A DNA stretch of 64,000 bases, taken from assembly GCF_000519125.1 (NCBI RefSeq), contig NZ_JAEX01000002.1, forward strand, positions 248,001 through 312,000, in the 5' to 3' direction. The DNA comes from Desulfocurvus vexinensis DSM 17965. GTDB lineage: Bacteria; Desulfobacterota; Desulfovibrionia; Desulfovibrionales; Desulfovibrionaceae. A program made the position numbers and the translations under genes. Of this stretch, positions 1 to 9,327 are shown in pieces (position 1 is the stretch's first letter; every line of letters begins with the position of its first letter). The notes under the pieces are model-generated. The model saw nothing but the letters and a program-made list of their open reading frames with translations, was not told where the DNA came from and did not search any database.

Positions 1-329
1 GCGATGACGGTCAGGCGGCCGTCGCGCAGGGTGATTTCGATGCCGATGCCACCGAACTCGCCGGTGGTGCGGATCTGCATCTCCTGGAATTCCTCGGGCT
101 CCATGTAGGTGGAGTGCGGGTCGAGCTGCTCGAGCATGCCCTTGATGGCGCCGTTGACCAGTTCGTCGCGCGTGACCTCGTGGACGTAGTTCTTTTCCAC
201 CAGGTCGAGAACGTCGCTGAAGCGGCCCAGGGCGGCGTAGGGGTCGTCCTGCGTCGCCATGGAGGGCGGCGTGGCGAGGGTCAGCAGGGCAAGGAGCAGG
301 AAGGTGCCAAGCCAGGCGGCGAAACGCAT
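1..329 (-). CDS. ctpA: S41-family C-terminal processing peptidase (CtpA-like), N-terminal part
   Basis: Only the first 109 codons lie in the window; the gene continues past base 1. It opens with a signal peptide (MRFAAWLGTFLLLALLTLA, then Ala/Thr/Pro-rich) and continues with the N-terminal helical region typical of carboxyl-terminal processing proteases, including DPHSTYMEPEEF and GIGIEI at the start of the PDZ domain. These periplasmic serine proteases trim envelope proteins and peptidoglycan hydrolases. The catalytic Ser-Lys region is outside the window. It lies 66 bases downstream of the envC-like gene on the same strand, an arrangement I know from other deltaproteobacteria. The ATG at 329 is the only good start. 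Confidence 0.9.
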   Translation of the reverse strand, partial: MRFAAWLGTFLLLALLTLATPPSMATQDDPYAALGRFSDVLDLVEKNYVHEVTRDELVNGAIKGMLEQLDPHSTYMEPEEFQEMQIRTTGEFGGIGIEITLRDGRLTVI

Positions 330-395
330 GAAGATGCCTCCGGAGTCATGCCCCGCGCTGGGGGCCTTGGTTCGGGTGGGGAGGCCGCGAACAGG

Positions 396-1514
396 CTAGG
401 GCCGTTGCGCGAGCCACTGAACAGGGTTAATTGCTTTTTGGCCGGATCGCAACTCAAAATACAGCCCGGGGCCCTTGGCCGCCGGGTAGTAGCCCGTGTG
501 GCCGAGCACCGCTCCGGCGGCCACCTCGCGGCCCTGTTCGGCGGCGTCCTCGCGCAGGAAGGCGTAGAGGGTGTACCAGTTGTCGCCGTGGGACACGATG
601 ACCACGTGCCCGTAGCCGCGCAGCAGGTCGCTCAGCACCACCCGGCCCGGGAACACGGCGCGCACCGCCGCCCCGTCGGCTGTGGCGAAGCCCGTCCCGC
701 CCCCCTGGCCGCGCGCGCCGGACTCGGCCATGGCCTTGGCCGACAGGCGCTGGCCCTCCACAGGCCAGGGCATCTTGCCCTTGAGATCCTCGAACTTGCC
801 CGCCCCGGTGGCTTGCATGCGGTATTCCAGGTCCTCGATGGCCGCCAGGAGCTGTTCCAGGGCCTGTTCCTGGTTCAGGCGTTCGGCGCGCACCTCGCGG
901 ATGCGGCGCACGAAGTCCAGGCGCTTGCCGAGCATGGCGTCCTTGTCGGCGTTCACGGCGGCCAGGGCCGTTTCGGCCTGGGCGCGCAGGCGCTGCTGCT
1001 CGGCGATGCTCTGGGCCATGCGCTCGCTGCGCGCGGCCATGTCCTTGGCGGTGCGCCGGGCGTCGGCGTACAGGGCCGAGCCCCAGGTGAAGCGGCGGTC
1101 GGCTTCGTCCCAGCCGCGGGCGGCGGAGCGGGCGTGCAGGTCGGCCACGCGCAGCGGCCACAGGGCCCGGGCCAGCCGCCCCAGGTCGCGCGAGGCGGCC
1201 TGCTGCTCGCGGGCCAGGGCGTCGTGCCCGGCGCGGGCCTGGGCGATGCGCTTGTCCAGGGTCTTGAGTTCGGCCTCGTGCTTGCCCAGGCTGGCGCGCA
1301 GGGCGTCCAGGTCGTCCTCGATGCGGGCCAAGTCGCCGTGCAGCCCGCGCTCCTGGGCCGTCAGGCGGGTCAGGCTTTCCTTGCCCTGGCGCGCGAGCTG
1401 CTCGTTGGCCCGCAGCGACTGCTCCACGCTGCCCGCCGGGGCGGGGCGCGGGGCGGCCAGCAGCAGGGCGGTCAGGGCCAGGGCCAGGGTCGGCAGGAGG
1501 GCGCGCGTGGGCAT
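396..1514 (-). CDS. envC: EnvC-like murein hydrolase activator (degenerate LytM/M23 domain)
   Basis: A 372-residue protein: signal peptide (about 1-27), a long charged coiled-coil region (about 30-240), and a C-terminal LytM/M23-like domain. The metal-binding HxH of active M23 peptidases is replaced: the final motif reads GLYFEL where an active enzyme has HLHFE, as in E. coli EnvC. It therefore probably activates periplasmic amidases at the division site rather than cutting peptidoglycan itself. The start overlaps the stop of the upstream glycosylase gene (ATGA at 1511-1514), and ctpA follows downstream, so the three genes likely form one operon. Confidence 0.88.
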   Translation of the reverse strand: MPTRALLPTLALALTALLLAAPRPAPAGSVEQSLRANEQLARQGKESLTRLTAQERGLHGDLARIEDDLDALRASLGKHEAELKTLDKRIAQARAGHDALAREQQAASRDLGRLARALWPLRVADLHARSAARGWDEADRRFTWGSALYADARRTAKDMAARSERMAQSIAEQQRLRAQAETALAAVNADKDAMLGKRLDFVRRIREVRAERLNQEQALEQLLAAIEDLEYRMQATGAGKFEDLKGKMPWPVEGQRLSAKAMAESGARGQGGGTGFATADGAAVRAVFPGRVVLSDLLRGYGHVVIVSHGDNWYTLYAFLREDAAEQGREVAAGAVLGHTGYYPAAKGPGLYFELRSGQKAINPVQWLAQRP

Positions 1515-2167
1515 CAGCGGTCCAGGAAGGGTTCCAGCGGGCAGCCCGCGCACAGGGGCGCGGCCTTGCGGCAGAAGTCCTTGGCCACGCGCACCAGGAG
1601 CGCGTGGTACTCGTTGAACAGCGCCGCGTCGCCGGGCAGGGCGTCCATGAAGAATTCGCGCACCTCGTCGTAGTGGGCGTCCTCGGGAATAAGGGCGTGA
1701 CGGGCGAGAATGCGTCTGGTATAGGCATCCACGACGAAAGTCGGCTCGCCCAGGGCGTAGAGCAGGATGCTGTCCGCCGTTTCCGGGCCCACGCCGCGCA
1801 CCGAGAGCAGCAGCGGACGCAGCGCGTCCAGCCCGCGCCCGGACAGGGCGGCGATGTCGTAGCCGGCCTCGTCGCGCAGCAGGGCCAGCAGGTTCTTGAG
1901 CCGCGCGGCCTTGACGTTGAAGGAGCCCGAGGGCCGCACCAGCTCGGCCAGCCGCCCGGCGGGCAGGGCGTCCATGGCCCGGGCCTCCAGCGCCCCCGCC
2001 GCCCGCAGGTTGGCCATGGCCTTCTCGACGTTCTTCCAGTTGGTGTTCTGGGTCAGCACGGCGCCGACTGCGACCTCGAAGGGCGTGTCGCCGGGCCACC
2101 AGCCGCTGGGGCCCAGGGCGTCGAGCATGGCGTCGTGCATGGCCAGGAGCAGTTGCGGGCGTTTCAT
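1514..2167 (-). CDS. Endonuclease III-related DNA glycosylase, COG2231/MagIII type
   Basis: A 217-residue HhH-GPD protein. The helix-hairpin-helix reads VRGVGPETADSILLYALG (from about residue 123). The catalytic Lys of true endonuclease III (after GVGR) is Glu129 here, while the conserved Asp is kept at 147 (VVDAYTRR). That pattern suits a monofunctional base-excision glycosylase such as MagIII (3-methyladenine), without lyase activity. Three cysteines of the iron-sulfur motif are present (C199, C206, C209), but the chain ends eight residues after the last, so the usual fourth is missing. I chose ATG 2167 because the upstream extension is low-complexity. Substrate specificity is inferred. Confidence 0.82.
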   Translation of the reverse strand: MKRPQLLLAMHDAMLDALGPSGWWPGDTPFEVAVGAVLTQNTNWKNVEKAMANLRAAGALEARAMDALPAGRLAELVRPSGSFNVKAARLKNLLALLRDEAGYDIAALSGRGLDALRPLLLSVRGVGPETADSILLYALGEPTFVVDAYTRRILARHALIPEDAHYDEVREFFMDALPGDAALFNEYHALLVRVAKDFCRKAAPLCAGCPLEPFLDR

Positions 2168-2170
2168 TGT

Positions 2171-2210
2171 CCAGGTGGGTTCGGGTGGGCCCGGGTGGGT
2201 CCGGGTGGGC
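2171..2210. repeat. Four tandem 10-bp GGGTGGG repeats
   Basis: Four head-to-tail copies of a decamer close to YCGGGTGGGY sit in the leader of the glycosylase gene, directly before its start, in the 148-base gap between that gene and the divergent oligosaccharyltransferase gene. The plus strand has many G runs and could fold into a quadruplex. No clear promoter hexamers were seen in this gap. Confidence 0.7.
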
Positions 2211-2315
2211 CGGGGGGTTGGTGCCGGGCCCGTTGGGTTGCGCCGGGGGGATTCCCGGCGGGGCCCAGTGTAGAACGCGGGACGATTTCCCGCAACCTCA
2301 CCGTTGAGGCCGTCC

Positions 2316-4529
2316 ATGCAGCCATTGCCGTCGTTGCGTTCCCTGCTCGCCCCTGTTCCCGCTCCCGCCGCCCTGCGCCAGTGCCTGGGGCCGCGCTTCT
2401 GGCTTGCGGCGGCCCTGGCCTGGGCCGCCAGCGTGGGCCTGCGGCTCATGGAACTCGGCACCTTCCTGGACGAGTCCTTCCTTTCCGGCGGCGAGCGAAT
2501 GCTGGCCACCCACGACGGCTACGCCTTCCTGGCCGGGGCCCAGCTGACCAGCCGCGACCTGGGCGAACCCCTGGCCCGGGCCCTGGCCCTGCTGCACGCG
2601 GCCACGGGCATCGCCCTGGGCGACCTGGGCTTTTGGCTGCCGCCCCTGGCCGCAGGGCTGGCGGCGCTGCCCCTGTGCCTGGCTGCCGCCCGGGCGGGCC
2701 GCCCCGAGGCCGGGGCCGTGGCCGGGCTGGTGGCCGCCTCGTGCTTCGGTTTCTTCATCCGTTCGCGCATCGGCTTTCTGGACACGGACATGCTCAGCCT
2801 GTTCTTCGCCTGCGCCATGGCGGCGGGGCTGTACGTCTGGCTGGTGCCCCAGTGCCGCCCGGGCTGGCTGCCCGGGGGCGCCGCCGGGCCCCGCGAGGGC
2901 GGGGGGCTGCCCCTGCACTTGGCCCTGGCCGGGGGCGTGCTGCTGGGGCTGCTGGCCCTGTGCTCCGCGCGTTTCTATGTGTCCGGCCGCCCGCTGCTGC
3001 TGGCGATGATCTGGGGCATGGGCGCCCTGGGGCTGCTGCTGGCCCGGCCCGGGCAGCGCACGGGGCTGCTGCTGGGGCTGGCCGCCCTGTTGGGGATCAT
3101 GGAGCACGGCTGGCCCGCCCTGGCTGCGGGGCTGGCCCTGGCCGCCCTGGCCTGGAAGCGCCCGCAGGATGTGCGGGCGCACCACCTGGGCGCCGTGGCC
3201 GGATGCGTGGCCCTGGCCGCCCTCGGCGCCACGAGCCTGCTGCCCCGGGCCCAGGGCGCCTACAACCTGCTGCTGGTCTACCTCGACCCCACGGGCGCGG
3301 AGGTGGGCGCGGCCCACGTCCGCCAGGGGCTGGCCCTGCCGTCGGTCATCTCCACCGTGCGCGAGACCGCCAGCGTGGGCTGGGCCAACATGCAACTGCT
3401 GGTGGGCGGGGCGGCGTGGCTGTTCTGGGCTGGGCTGGCCGGGTACGTCCTGGCCGTGGTGCTCAGGCCGCTGCTGTTGGCCTTCGCCCCGCTGCTGGGG
3501 CTGGGGCTGGCCAGCCTGTGGCTGGGCACGCGCTTCGCCATGTACGGCGGGGCGGCCATCGGCCTGGGCCTGGGGCTGCTGGTGGCCGACCTGGCGGCTG
3601 CGGCCTCGCGGCGCGAGGTGCTGCGCCTGGGCGCCCAGGGCGTGCTGCTGGCGGCCTGCCTGCTGGCCCTGGGCCTGCCCGCGCGCGGGCTGCCGCCCCA
3701 GCGCGTGCTGTCGCCTGTCTTCGCCGACACCCTGCGCGAGCTGGACACCCTGGCCGCGCCGGACGCCGTGCTCTGGCAATGGTGGGACTACGGCTACGCC
3801 GCGCAGTACTACGCCCGGCGCGAGACCTTCGGCGACGGCGGGCGGCACTCCGGGGGCTGGATCTACCCCCTGGCCCTGGCCCACGCCAGCACCTCCCCGG
3901 CCCAGGCGGCGGGCATCATCGCCTACACCGGGGCGGACATGGCCCAGCAGATCCGGCTCCAGAAGGCCTCGGGCAAGCTGCCCCGGGCCGGGGCGCTGGT
4001 GGAATTCTTCAGCGTGGACCCCGTGCGCGGGCTGGCGGAGATGGGCGGCGAGGCGGCCATGGCCTTCGTGGAGCGCCTGGCCGTGGAGCGGCCCGCGCTG
4101 CCCGTGGCGCCGCCCGAGCAGTACCTGGTGCTGGCCTGGGAGAACATGGCCTACCTGGGCGTGATCAGCACCCTGGGCAACCGCAGCCTGGCCACGGGGG
4201 CCGCGTGGGGCGGCAAGTCCTCGCCGCTGCCCGGGGCGGCGCTGGACCTGGCCGGAGGCGCCCTGCGCGCGGCCACGGGGCGCACGGCCCAGCTGGCCGG
4301 GCTGACCCTGGTGGAGCAGGACGGCAGCGTGCGCACGCGCGACTGGCTGCGCCCCGGGGCGCCCTTCGCCGTGGTCAACCGGGCCACGGGCGAGGCCTTC
4401 ATCATGGAGGCCCGGGTCTACAATTCCATGATGGTGCGCATGCTGCTGGACGACCCCCGGGAGTTCGAGCCGCATTTCACCCTGGTGGTGGACAATGGCC
4501 CCTGGTGCCGGGCCTACCGCGTGAACTGA
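2316..4529 (+). CDS. STT3/PglB-type oligosaccharyltransferase
   Basis: A roughly 737-residue polytopic membrane protein with the signature WWDYGY at about residues 489-494, the hallmark of the STT3 catalytic subunit that transfers lipid-linked oligosaccharide to Asn in N-glycosylation sequons. The first periplasmic loop has the acidic motif HDGYAFLAG that helps bind the metal. About a dozen hydrophobic segments precede a soluble C-terminal domain. ATG 2316 is preferred over TTG 2304 because GAGG lies six bases before it. The gene is alone on its strand. The glycan assembly genes at 41-51 kb could supply its substrate, but that is only inference. Confidence 0.9.
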   Translation: MQPLPSLRSLLAPVPAPAALRQCLGPRFWLAAALAWAASVGLRLMELGTFLDESFLSGGERMLATHDGYAFLAGAQLTSRDLGEPLARALALLHAATGIALGDLGFWLPPLAAGLAALPLCLAAARAGRPEAGAVAGLVAASCFGFFIRSRIGFLDTDMLSLFFACAMAAGLYVWLVPQCRPGWLPGGAAGPREGGGLPLHLALAGGVLLGLLALCSARFYVSGRPLLLAMIWGMGALGLLLARPGQRTGLLLGLAALLGIMEHGWPALAAGLALAALAWKRPQDVRAHHLGAVAGCVALAALGATSLLPRAQGAYNLLLVYLDPTGAEVGAAHVRQGLALPSVISTVRETASVGWANMQLLVGGAAWLFWAGLAGYVLAVVLRPLLLAFAPLLGLGLASLWLGTRFAMYGGAAIGLGLGLLVADLAAAASRREVLRLGAQGVLLAACLLALGLPARGLPPQRVLSPVFADTLRELDTLAAPDAVLWQWWDYGYAAQYYARRETFGDGGRHSGGWIYPLALAHASTSPAQAAGIIAYTGADMAQQIRLQKASGKLPRAGALVEFFSVDPVRGLAEMGGEAAMAFVERLAVERPALPVAPPEQYLVLAWENMAYLGVISTLGNRSLATGAAWGGKSSPLPGAALDLAGGALRAATGRTAQLAGLTLVEQDGSVRTRDWLRPGAPFAVVNRATGEAFIMEARVYNSMMVRMLLDDPREFEPHFTLVVDNGPWCRAYRVN

Positions 4530-4552
4530 GGCCGCCCCAGGCGCAAACGCGG

Positions 4553-4585
4553 GCGCCCCGCTCCGGATGACCCGGGGCGGGGCGC
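4553..4585. terminator. GC-rich hairpin between convergent genes
   Basis: A 14-bp stem (one G-T pair) with a five-base loop lies between the ends of the oligosaccharyltransferase gene and bioD, which converge here. There is no T tract on either side, so its role as a terminator is inferred from position and stability. Confidence 0.5.
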
Positions 4586-4606
4586 CTGACGTTGCGCGGG
4601 CGGGCG

Positions 4607-5239
4607 CTAGCCCGGGAAGCAGCGCGCCCAGGCCGCGCGCAGGGCGGCGGGGCAGAGCTCGGGCAGCGGCTCCAGCTCGGCCACGACGCGCACCTGCCCG
4701 TAGCTCTCGATGGCCTCGCGGTTGGCGGCGTCGCGCGGGCCGCACAGCACCACCCCGGCCACGTCCAGGGCGCGCCTGCGCAGTTCGCCCACGGTGAGCA
4801 GGGTGTGGTTGATGGTCCCCAGGCCGCTTCTGGCCACCACCAGCACCGGCAGGCCCAGGGTGGCCATGAGGTCGGCCATGAGCAGCCCCGGGGCCAGGGG
4901 CACCAGCACGCCCCCGGCGCCCTCCACCACCAGCGGCCCGCCGCCGGGCACCTCGGGCAGGGCCAGCCGCGCGGGGTCGATGCGCACGCCTTCGAGCAGC
5001 GCGGCCCGGTGCGGCGAGAGCGGCGCCGCCAGGCGGTAGGCCTCGGGCAGCAGGCAGCCCGGCCCGCGCCCGGACAGCCGGGCCACGGTCTGGCTGTCGG
5101 AGTCCTCATCCGCGCCGCTCTGCACGGGCTTCCAGTAGTGCCCGCCGCGCCCGGCCAGCAGCACGGCGCTGACCACGGTCTTGCCCACGCCTGTGTCCGT
5201 GCCGGTGACGAAAAGGCGCGGGGGCAGGGGGGCGCTCAT
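4607..5239 (-). CDS. bioD: Dethiobiotin synthetase
   Basis: A 210-residue protein that forms the ureido ring of dethiobiotin from 7,8-diaminopelargonate, CO2 and ATP, the penultimate step of biotin synthesis. The P-loop GTDTGVGKT is near residue 12, followed by KPVQSG (diaminopelargonate and phosphate binding) and [10 protein letters not shown]. Length is normal for the family. The ATG at 5239 overlaps the stop of bioA (ATGA), showing translational coupling in a bioA-bioD operon. Cytoplasmic. Confidence 0.95.
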   Translation of the reverse strand: MSAPLPPRLFVTGTDTGVGKTVVSAVLLAGRGGHYWKPVQSGADEDSDSQTVARLSGRGPGCLLPEAYRLAAPLSPHRAALLEGVRIDPARLALPEVPGGGPLVVEGAGGVLVPLAPGLLMADLMATLGLPVLVVARSGLGTINHTLLTVGELRRRALDVAGVVLCGPRDAANREAIESYGQVRVVAELEPLPELCPAALRAAWARCFPG

Positions 5240-6570
5240 GCGAAATGCTCCTTGCGGGCCACGGCTTCGGCCAGGGCCGCAGTCAGCAGGTCCAGGTCGG
5301 CGGGGGCGATGCAGTAGGGCGGCATGAGGTAGACCAGCCTGCCGAAGGGCCGCACCCACACGCCCCGGGAGACGAAAAAGTCCTGGATCGCCGCCATGTT
5401 CACCGGGCGCGTCGTCTCCACCACGCCGATGGCCCCCAGCACGCGCACGTCGGCCACGGTGCCCAGCCCGGCGCAGGGTTCCAGGCCCCGGCGCAGCCCG
5501 GCCTCGATGGCCGCCACGCGCTGCTGCCAGGGTGAGTCCAGCAGCAGGCGCACGCTGGCCAGGGCCACGGCGCAGGCCAGGGGGTTGGCCATGAAGGTCG
5601 GCCCGTGCATCAGCGTGCCCAGGCGACCCTGCGAGATGGTCTCGGCCACATGGTCCGTGGCCAGGGTGGCGGCCAGGGTCATGGTCCCGCCCGTGAGGGC
5701 CTTGCCCAGGCACAGGATGTCCGGCGCCACGTCCGCCCACTGGCAGGCGAACAGCCGCCCGGTACGCCCGAAGCCGGTGGCGATTTCGTCGGCGATGAGC
5801 AGCACGCCGGTCTCGTCGCACAGCTCGCGCACCCGGCGCAGGTAGTCCGGGCTGTAGAAGCGCATGCCCCCCGCGCCCTGGACCACGGGCTCGAGGATCA
5901 CCGCCGCCAGCTCGTGGCGGTGGGCGCGCAGCAGCCGGGCGAATTCGGCACTATGCGCCTCGGCCCACGGCTGGCCGAAGGCCGGGCCCGGCGCGGGCGC
6001 GAACACCTGGCGCGCCAGCACGCCCTCGAAGGCCTGGTGCATCCCGGTCACGGGGTCGCACACGCTCATGGCCTGGAAGGTGTCGCCGTGGTAGCCGCCG
6101 CGCACGGTCAGAAGCCGCGTGCGGCCCGTCTCCCCGCGCGAGAGCCAGTACTGGTGGGCCATCTTGATGGCCACTTCCACGGCCACGGAGCCCGAGTCGG
6201 CGAAGAACACGCGCGTGAGCGGGGCGGGGGTCAGCTCCACCAGCAGCCGGGCCAGCTCCACCGCCGGGCGGTGGGTCAGCCCGCCGAACATGACGTGGGC
6301 CATGGCCTGGGCCTGCTCGTGCAGGGCGCGGACCAGCACGGGGTGGCCGTAGCCGTGAATGGCCGCCCACCAGGAGGCCATGCCGTCCACCAGCTCGCGC
6401 CCGTCGTGCAGCCGCAGACGCACCCCCGAGGCCGAGGCCACGGCGTGCACGGGCAGCGGGTCGGCCATGCTGGCGTAGGGGTGCCAGATGTGGGCGCGGT
6501 CGTAGGCGATGAGTTCGCGGTCGGTCATGGGCACGGGGGGCGGCGGGGAGCCGTCGGGGGAATGGGTCAT
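5236..6570 (-). CDS. bioA: Adenosylmethionine-8-amino-7-oxononanoate aminotransferase
   Basis: A 444-residue class III PLP aminotransferase that makes 7,8-diaminopelargonate using S-adenosylmethionine as amino donor. Family signatures include HIWHPYASM near the N-terminus, [40 protein letters not shown] and the PLP-lysine region [17 protein letters not shown] is placed five bases before ATG 6570. It is the first gene of the bioA-bioD pair; no bioB or bioF is in the window. Confidence 0.96.
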   Translation of the reverse strand: MTHSPDGSPPPPVPMTDRELIAYDRAHIWHPYASMADPLPVHAVASASGVRLRLHDGRELVDGMASWWAAIHGYGHPVLVRALHEQAQAMAHVMFGGLTHRPAVELARLLVELTPAPLTRVFFADSGSVAVEVAIKMAHQYWLSRGETGRTRLLTVRGGYHGDTFQAMSVCDPVTGMHQAFEGVLARQVFAPAPGPAFGQPWAEAHSAEFARLLRAHRHELAAVILEPVVQGAGGMRFYSPDYLRRVRELCDETGVLLIADEIATGFGRTGRLFACQWADVAPDILCLGKALTGGTMTLAATLATDHVAETISQGRLGTLMHGPTFMANPLACAVALASVRLLLDSPWQQRVAAIEAGLRRGLEPCAGLGTVADVRVLGAIGVVETTRPVNMAAIQDFFVSRGVWVRPFGRLVYLMPPYCIAPADLDLLTAALAEAVARKEHFA

Positions 6571-6608
6571 GGGCGCTCCGTGCCCCGGTTGTTGCCCATG
6601 GGCGCCGG

Positions 6609-6668
6609 GTTGTCAATCGCCCGGCCCGCGCCGGGGCCGCGCCGCCCGGGGCCGGAATCGTTGACAAC
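6609..6668. promoter_or_regulatory. Divergent bioA/pabA promoter region with inverted repeat
   Basis: The 163-base gap between bioA and pabA holds GTTGTCAA (6609-6616) and its exact inverse TTGACAAC (6661-6668). Each contains TTGACA pointing outward as a possible -35 box: on the minus strand toward bioA, on the plus strand toward pabA (with a weak -10, CACACT, 17 bases on). The arms resemble BirA half sites (TTGTnAAnn), but they are separated by 44 bases, much more than in known BirA operators, so repression by BirA is not claimed. Confidence 0.4.
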
Positions 6669-6733
6669 GCAACGGCCCTCGCGCACACTGCCTGCGGCCT
6701 GCGCCCTGCGGGCGACCTTCAGGCGGAACCCCC

Positions 6734-7270
6734 ATGCGCATTCTGCTCATCGACAACGACGACAGCTTCACCCGCAACCTGGAACACCTGCTGGTGGCCG
6801 AAACCGGGGCGCGGGTGGTGGTGCTGCCGCGCGCCCGGCTGGGCGGGGTGCGCCCCGGGGGCTGGGATCTCGTGGTGCTCTCGCCCGGGCCGGGCAGCCC
6901 GCAGGACCATCCCGGCCACGGCCCGCTGCTGGACTCCGGCCTCCCGGTGCTGGGCATCTGCCTGGGCTTGCAGATCATCAACGCCCATCTGGGCGGCGCC
7001 ACGGGGCGGCTGCCGGGCTGCGTCCACGGGCGCGCCGAGGCCATCGTCTTCGCCGGGCGGGAGCGCCTTGTGGCGCGCTACCACTCGCTGTACCTGGAGC
7101 GCGTGGCCGAGGGGCTCGAAGTCCTGGCCGTGAACCGTGACGGCGCGCCCATGGCTGCCCGTCACGTCTCCCGGCCCCTGATGGGCTACCAGTTTCACCC
7201 CGAATCCTTCCTGACCCCCGACGGGGGCTTCTTCATCCGCCATGCCCTGGAACACCTCGGGCTGTCTTGA
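6734..7270 (+). CDS. pabA: Glutamine amidotransferase, aminodeoxychorismate/anthranilate synthase component II
   Basis: A 178-residue class I glutamine amidotransferase. The nucleophile Cys76 sits in GICLGLQ, and the His-Glu pair is in GYQFHPESF near residue 157. It hydrolyses glutamine and feeds ammonia to the chorismate-converting subunit encoded next. The TrpG family is nearly identical in sequence; the pabB and pabC genes immediately downstream favour the folate pathway. Its end overlaps pabB by 29 bases. Confidence 0.9.
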   Translation: MRILLIDNDDSFTRNLEHLLVAETGARVVVLPRARLGGVRPGGWDLVVLSPGPGSPQDHPGHGPLLDSGLPVLGICLGLQIINAHLGGATGRLPGCVHGRAEAIVFAGRERLVARYHSLYLERVAEGLEVLAVNRDGAPMAARHVSRPLMGYQFHPESFLTPDGGFFIRHALEHLGLS

Positions 7271-8507
7271 GCCCGCCGCCTTCGCGGCGCTGGCCGGGAC
7301 CCTGGCCAGCGAGGGCGGGGCGGACCTGTTCCTCTCCGGCCCTGGCTGCCCGGGGGCCACGCGCAGCATGATCGGCTTTGCCCCGCGCGCGGAGCTGGCG
7401 GCCCCTGCCGGAACCCCGGCGGGGGCCCTGGCGGATTTCTGCTTCGCCACGCCGGACCCGGCCCTGGGCTTTGTGGGCTACGGCCACGGCCTGGCCCTGC
7501 GCGGGGTGCCCTCGGCCCGGCCCGGGGCGCTGCCCGGGGTGCTGTTGCGCAAGTACGGCGCCTGGCTGGAATACGACGCCGCCAGCCGCCGGGCGAGCAT
7601 CGGCGGGCCCGACGCCGCCGCCGTGCGCCGCCTGGAGCGCCTGGCCCAGGCCCCGCCCGCGCCGCGCCTCTTCACGCCCCCCGCGCCCGGGCCCGTGACC
7701 GCCAGCCTGTCGCGCGCGGAGTACGAGGCCGGGGTGGCCCGGGCCCTGGAGCACATCCGCGCCGGGGACGTGTACCAGCTCAACCTGTCCATCCGCTTCG
7801 GGCTCCACGCGCCGGACCTGGACGCGCCGGGGCTCTTCACTCACCTGTGGCGCACGCGCCCGGCGCCGTACTACGCCCTGCTGCGCCACGGGCCCTTCGA
7901 GATCGTCTCCACCTCGCCGGAACGCTTCCTGCGCGTGGTCGGGGGTGCGGTGCTCTCGCAGCCCATCAAGGGCACCCTGGCCCTGGACGGGGACCGCGCG
8001 GCCTGCGAGAGCCGCCTGGCGGCCTCGCCCAAGGAGGACGCCGAACTGTCCATGATCGTCGATCTGGTGCGCAACGACATGTCGGGCTCCTGCGAGTACG
8101 GCTCGGTGCGCGTGGGGCGGCACAAGGCCATCTTCGCCGTGGACGGGCTGTTGCAGATGTATTCCGAGGTCCACGGTCGGCTGCGCCCCGGGCGGACCTG
8201 TCTGGATCTGCTGCTGGAGGCCTTCCCCCCGGGCTCGGTCACCGGCTGCCCCAAGCGCCGCGCCCTGGAGATCATCGACGCCCTGGAGCCCCACGCCCGC
8301 GAGCTGTATTGCGGCTGCCTGCTGGTGGTGCGCGGCGAGGGCGACATGGATTCCTCGGTGGCCATCCGCACCGGCTGGAAGGACGCGCGCGACGGTGTGT
8401 TTTCCTTTTTCGCGGGCAGCGGCATCGTCGTGGATTCCGTGCCGGAAATGGAGTATGCCGAAACCATGGCCAAGGCGGAGAAGTTCCTGGCCCTGGGGGC
8501 GCGATGA
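7242..8507 (+). CDS. pabB: Aminodeoxychorismate synthase component I
   Basis: A 421-residue chorismate-binding enzyme that aminates chorismate to 4-amino-4-deoxychorismate for folate synthesis. The motif PIKGT at about residues 241-245 contains the Lys characteristic of PabB (anthranilate synthases have PIAGT). Other conserved blocks are DLVRNDMS, PPGSVTGCPK and FFAGSGIV. Its start lies inside pabA and its stop overlaps the start of the lyase gene (ATGA at 8504-8507). Confidence 0.93.
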   Translation: MPWNTSGCLEPAAFAALAGTLASEGGADLFLSGPGCPGATRSMIGFAPRAELAAPAGTPAGALADFCFATPDPALGFVGYGHGLALRGVPSARPGALPGVLLRKYGAWLEYDAASRRASIGGPDAAAVRRLERLAQAPPAPRLFTPPAPGPVTASLSRAEYEAGVARALEHIRAGDVYQLNLSIRFGLHAPDLDAPGLFTHLWRTRPAPYYALLRHGPFEIVSTSPERFLRVVGGAVLSQPIKGTLALDGDRAACESRLAASPKEDAELSMIVDLVRNDMSGSCEYGSVRVGRHKAIFAVDGLLQMYSEVHGRLRPGRTCLDLLLEAFPPGSVTGCPKRRALEIIDALEPHARELYCGCLLVVRGEGDMDSSVAIRTGWKDARDGVFSFFAGSGIVVDSVPEMEYAETMAKAEKFLALGAR

Positions 8508-9292
8508 TCTTCTATCACGACGGGCAGATGCGCGAGGGTGGCCTGGCCCTGGACGTGGGCGCCGAGGCGCTGCGCTACGGGTTTGGCGTGTTCGAGACGC
8601 TGTACTGGAACGGGGCGGCGCCCTGCCGCCTGCGCGAGCACCTGGCCCGGGCCCACGCCAGCCTGGAGGCCCTGGGCGCGGGCTGCGAGCGCTGCGACAT
8701 GGCGGCGGTGATCCCCGAGGTGGCGGCGCGCAGCGGGCTGTTGCACCGGCCCGGGCGGGTGAACCTGCTGTTCCCGGTGCAGGACGGCGTGGCCCGGCCC
8801 GTGGTCTGCGCCGCGCCCTACGAGCCCCTGGCGCCGGACCGTGCCCTGCGCCTGGCGCTGTCGCCGCGCCCGCTGCACAGCTGGCTGGGGGCGCACAAGA
8901 CCATGAACCACCTCTTCTACCACCTGGAGCACCGGGCGGCCCTGGAGCGCGGCTTCGACGGCGCGGCCCTGGCCGCGCCGGACGGGCACCTGCTGGAAAC
9001 GGCCACGGCGGCCCTGGTCCTGGCGGACCACGGGCGACTGGTGACCCCGGCCCCGCCCGGAGCGGGCGACGCGGCCCCGGGCATCCTGCCCAGCGTGGCC
9101 CTGGCCTGCGTGGCTGGGGCTCTGGGCGTCGAGGCGCGCCCGGTGCGCCTGGACGAGCTGGGGCGCTACGCCCACGCCTGGGCGCTCAATTCGCTCATGG
9201 GCATGCGCCCGGTGGCACGGCTGGGCGAGGTGCGCTTTGCGCCCGAGTTCGGCCCCTGCGCCGGGGCCGACGCGTTGATCCACGCCCGCTGA
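8504..9292 (+). CDS. pabC: Aminodeoxychorismate lyase (class IV aminotransferase fold)
   Basis: A 262-residue PLP enzyme that eliminates pyruvate from aminodeoxychorismate to give p-aminobenzoate. Fold-type IV features are RYGFGVFETLYW near the N-terminus, the PLP-binding Lys132 in GAHKTMNH, and LLETATAALV. Branched-chain or D-amino acid transaminases share this fold, but the pabA-pabB-pabC order with overlapping ends makes the lyase role very likely. A strong terminator follows. Confidence 0.9.
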   Translation: MIFYHDGQMREGGLALDVGAEALRYGFGVFETLYWNGAAPCRLREHLARAHASLEALGAGCERCDMAAVIPEVAARSGLLHRPGRVNLLFPVQDGVARPVVCAAPYEPLAPDRALRLALSPRPLHSWLGAHKTMNHLFYHLEHRAALERGFDGAALAAPDGHLLETATAALVLADHGRLVTPAPPGAGDAAPGILPSVALACVAGALGVEARPVRLDELGRYAHAWALNSLMGMRPVARLGEVRFAPEFGPCAGADALIHAR

Positions 9293-9327
9293 AGCGGCGC
9301 GGGCCGCCGCGGGGCCCGGGCAAGGCG

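Noticed and set aside
6609-6668. BirA operator between bioA and pabA
   Set aside because: Half sites look right, but the spacing is 44 bases instead of about 14-16, and no birA gene is nearby to support it.
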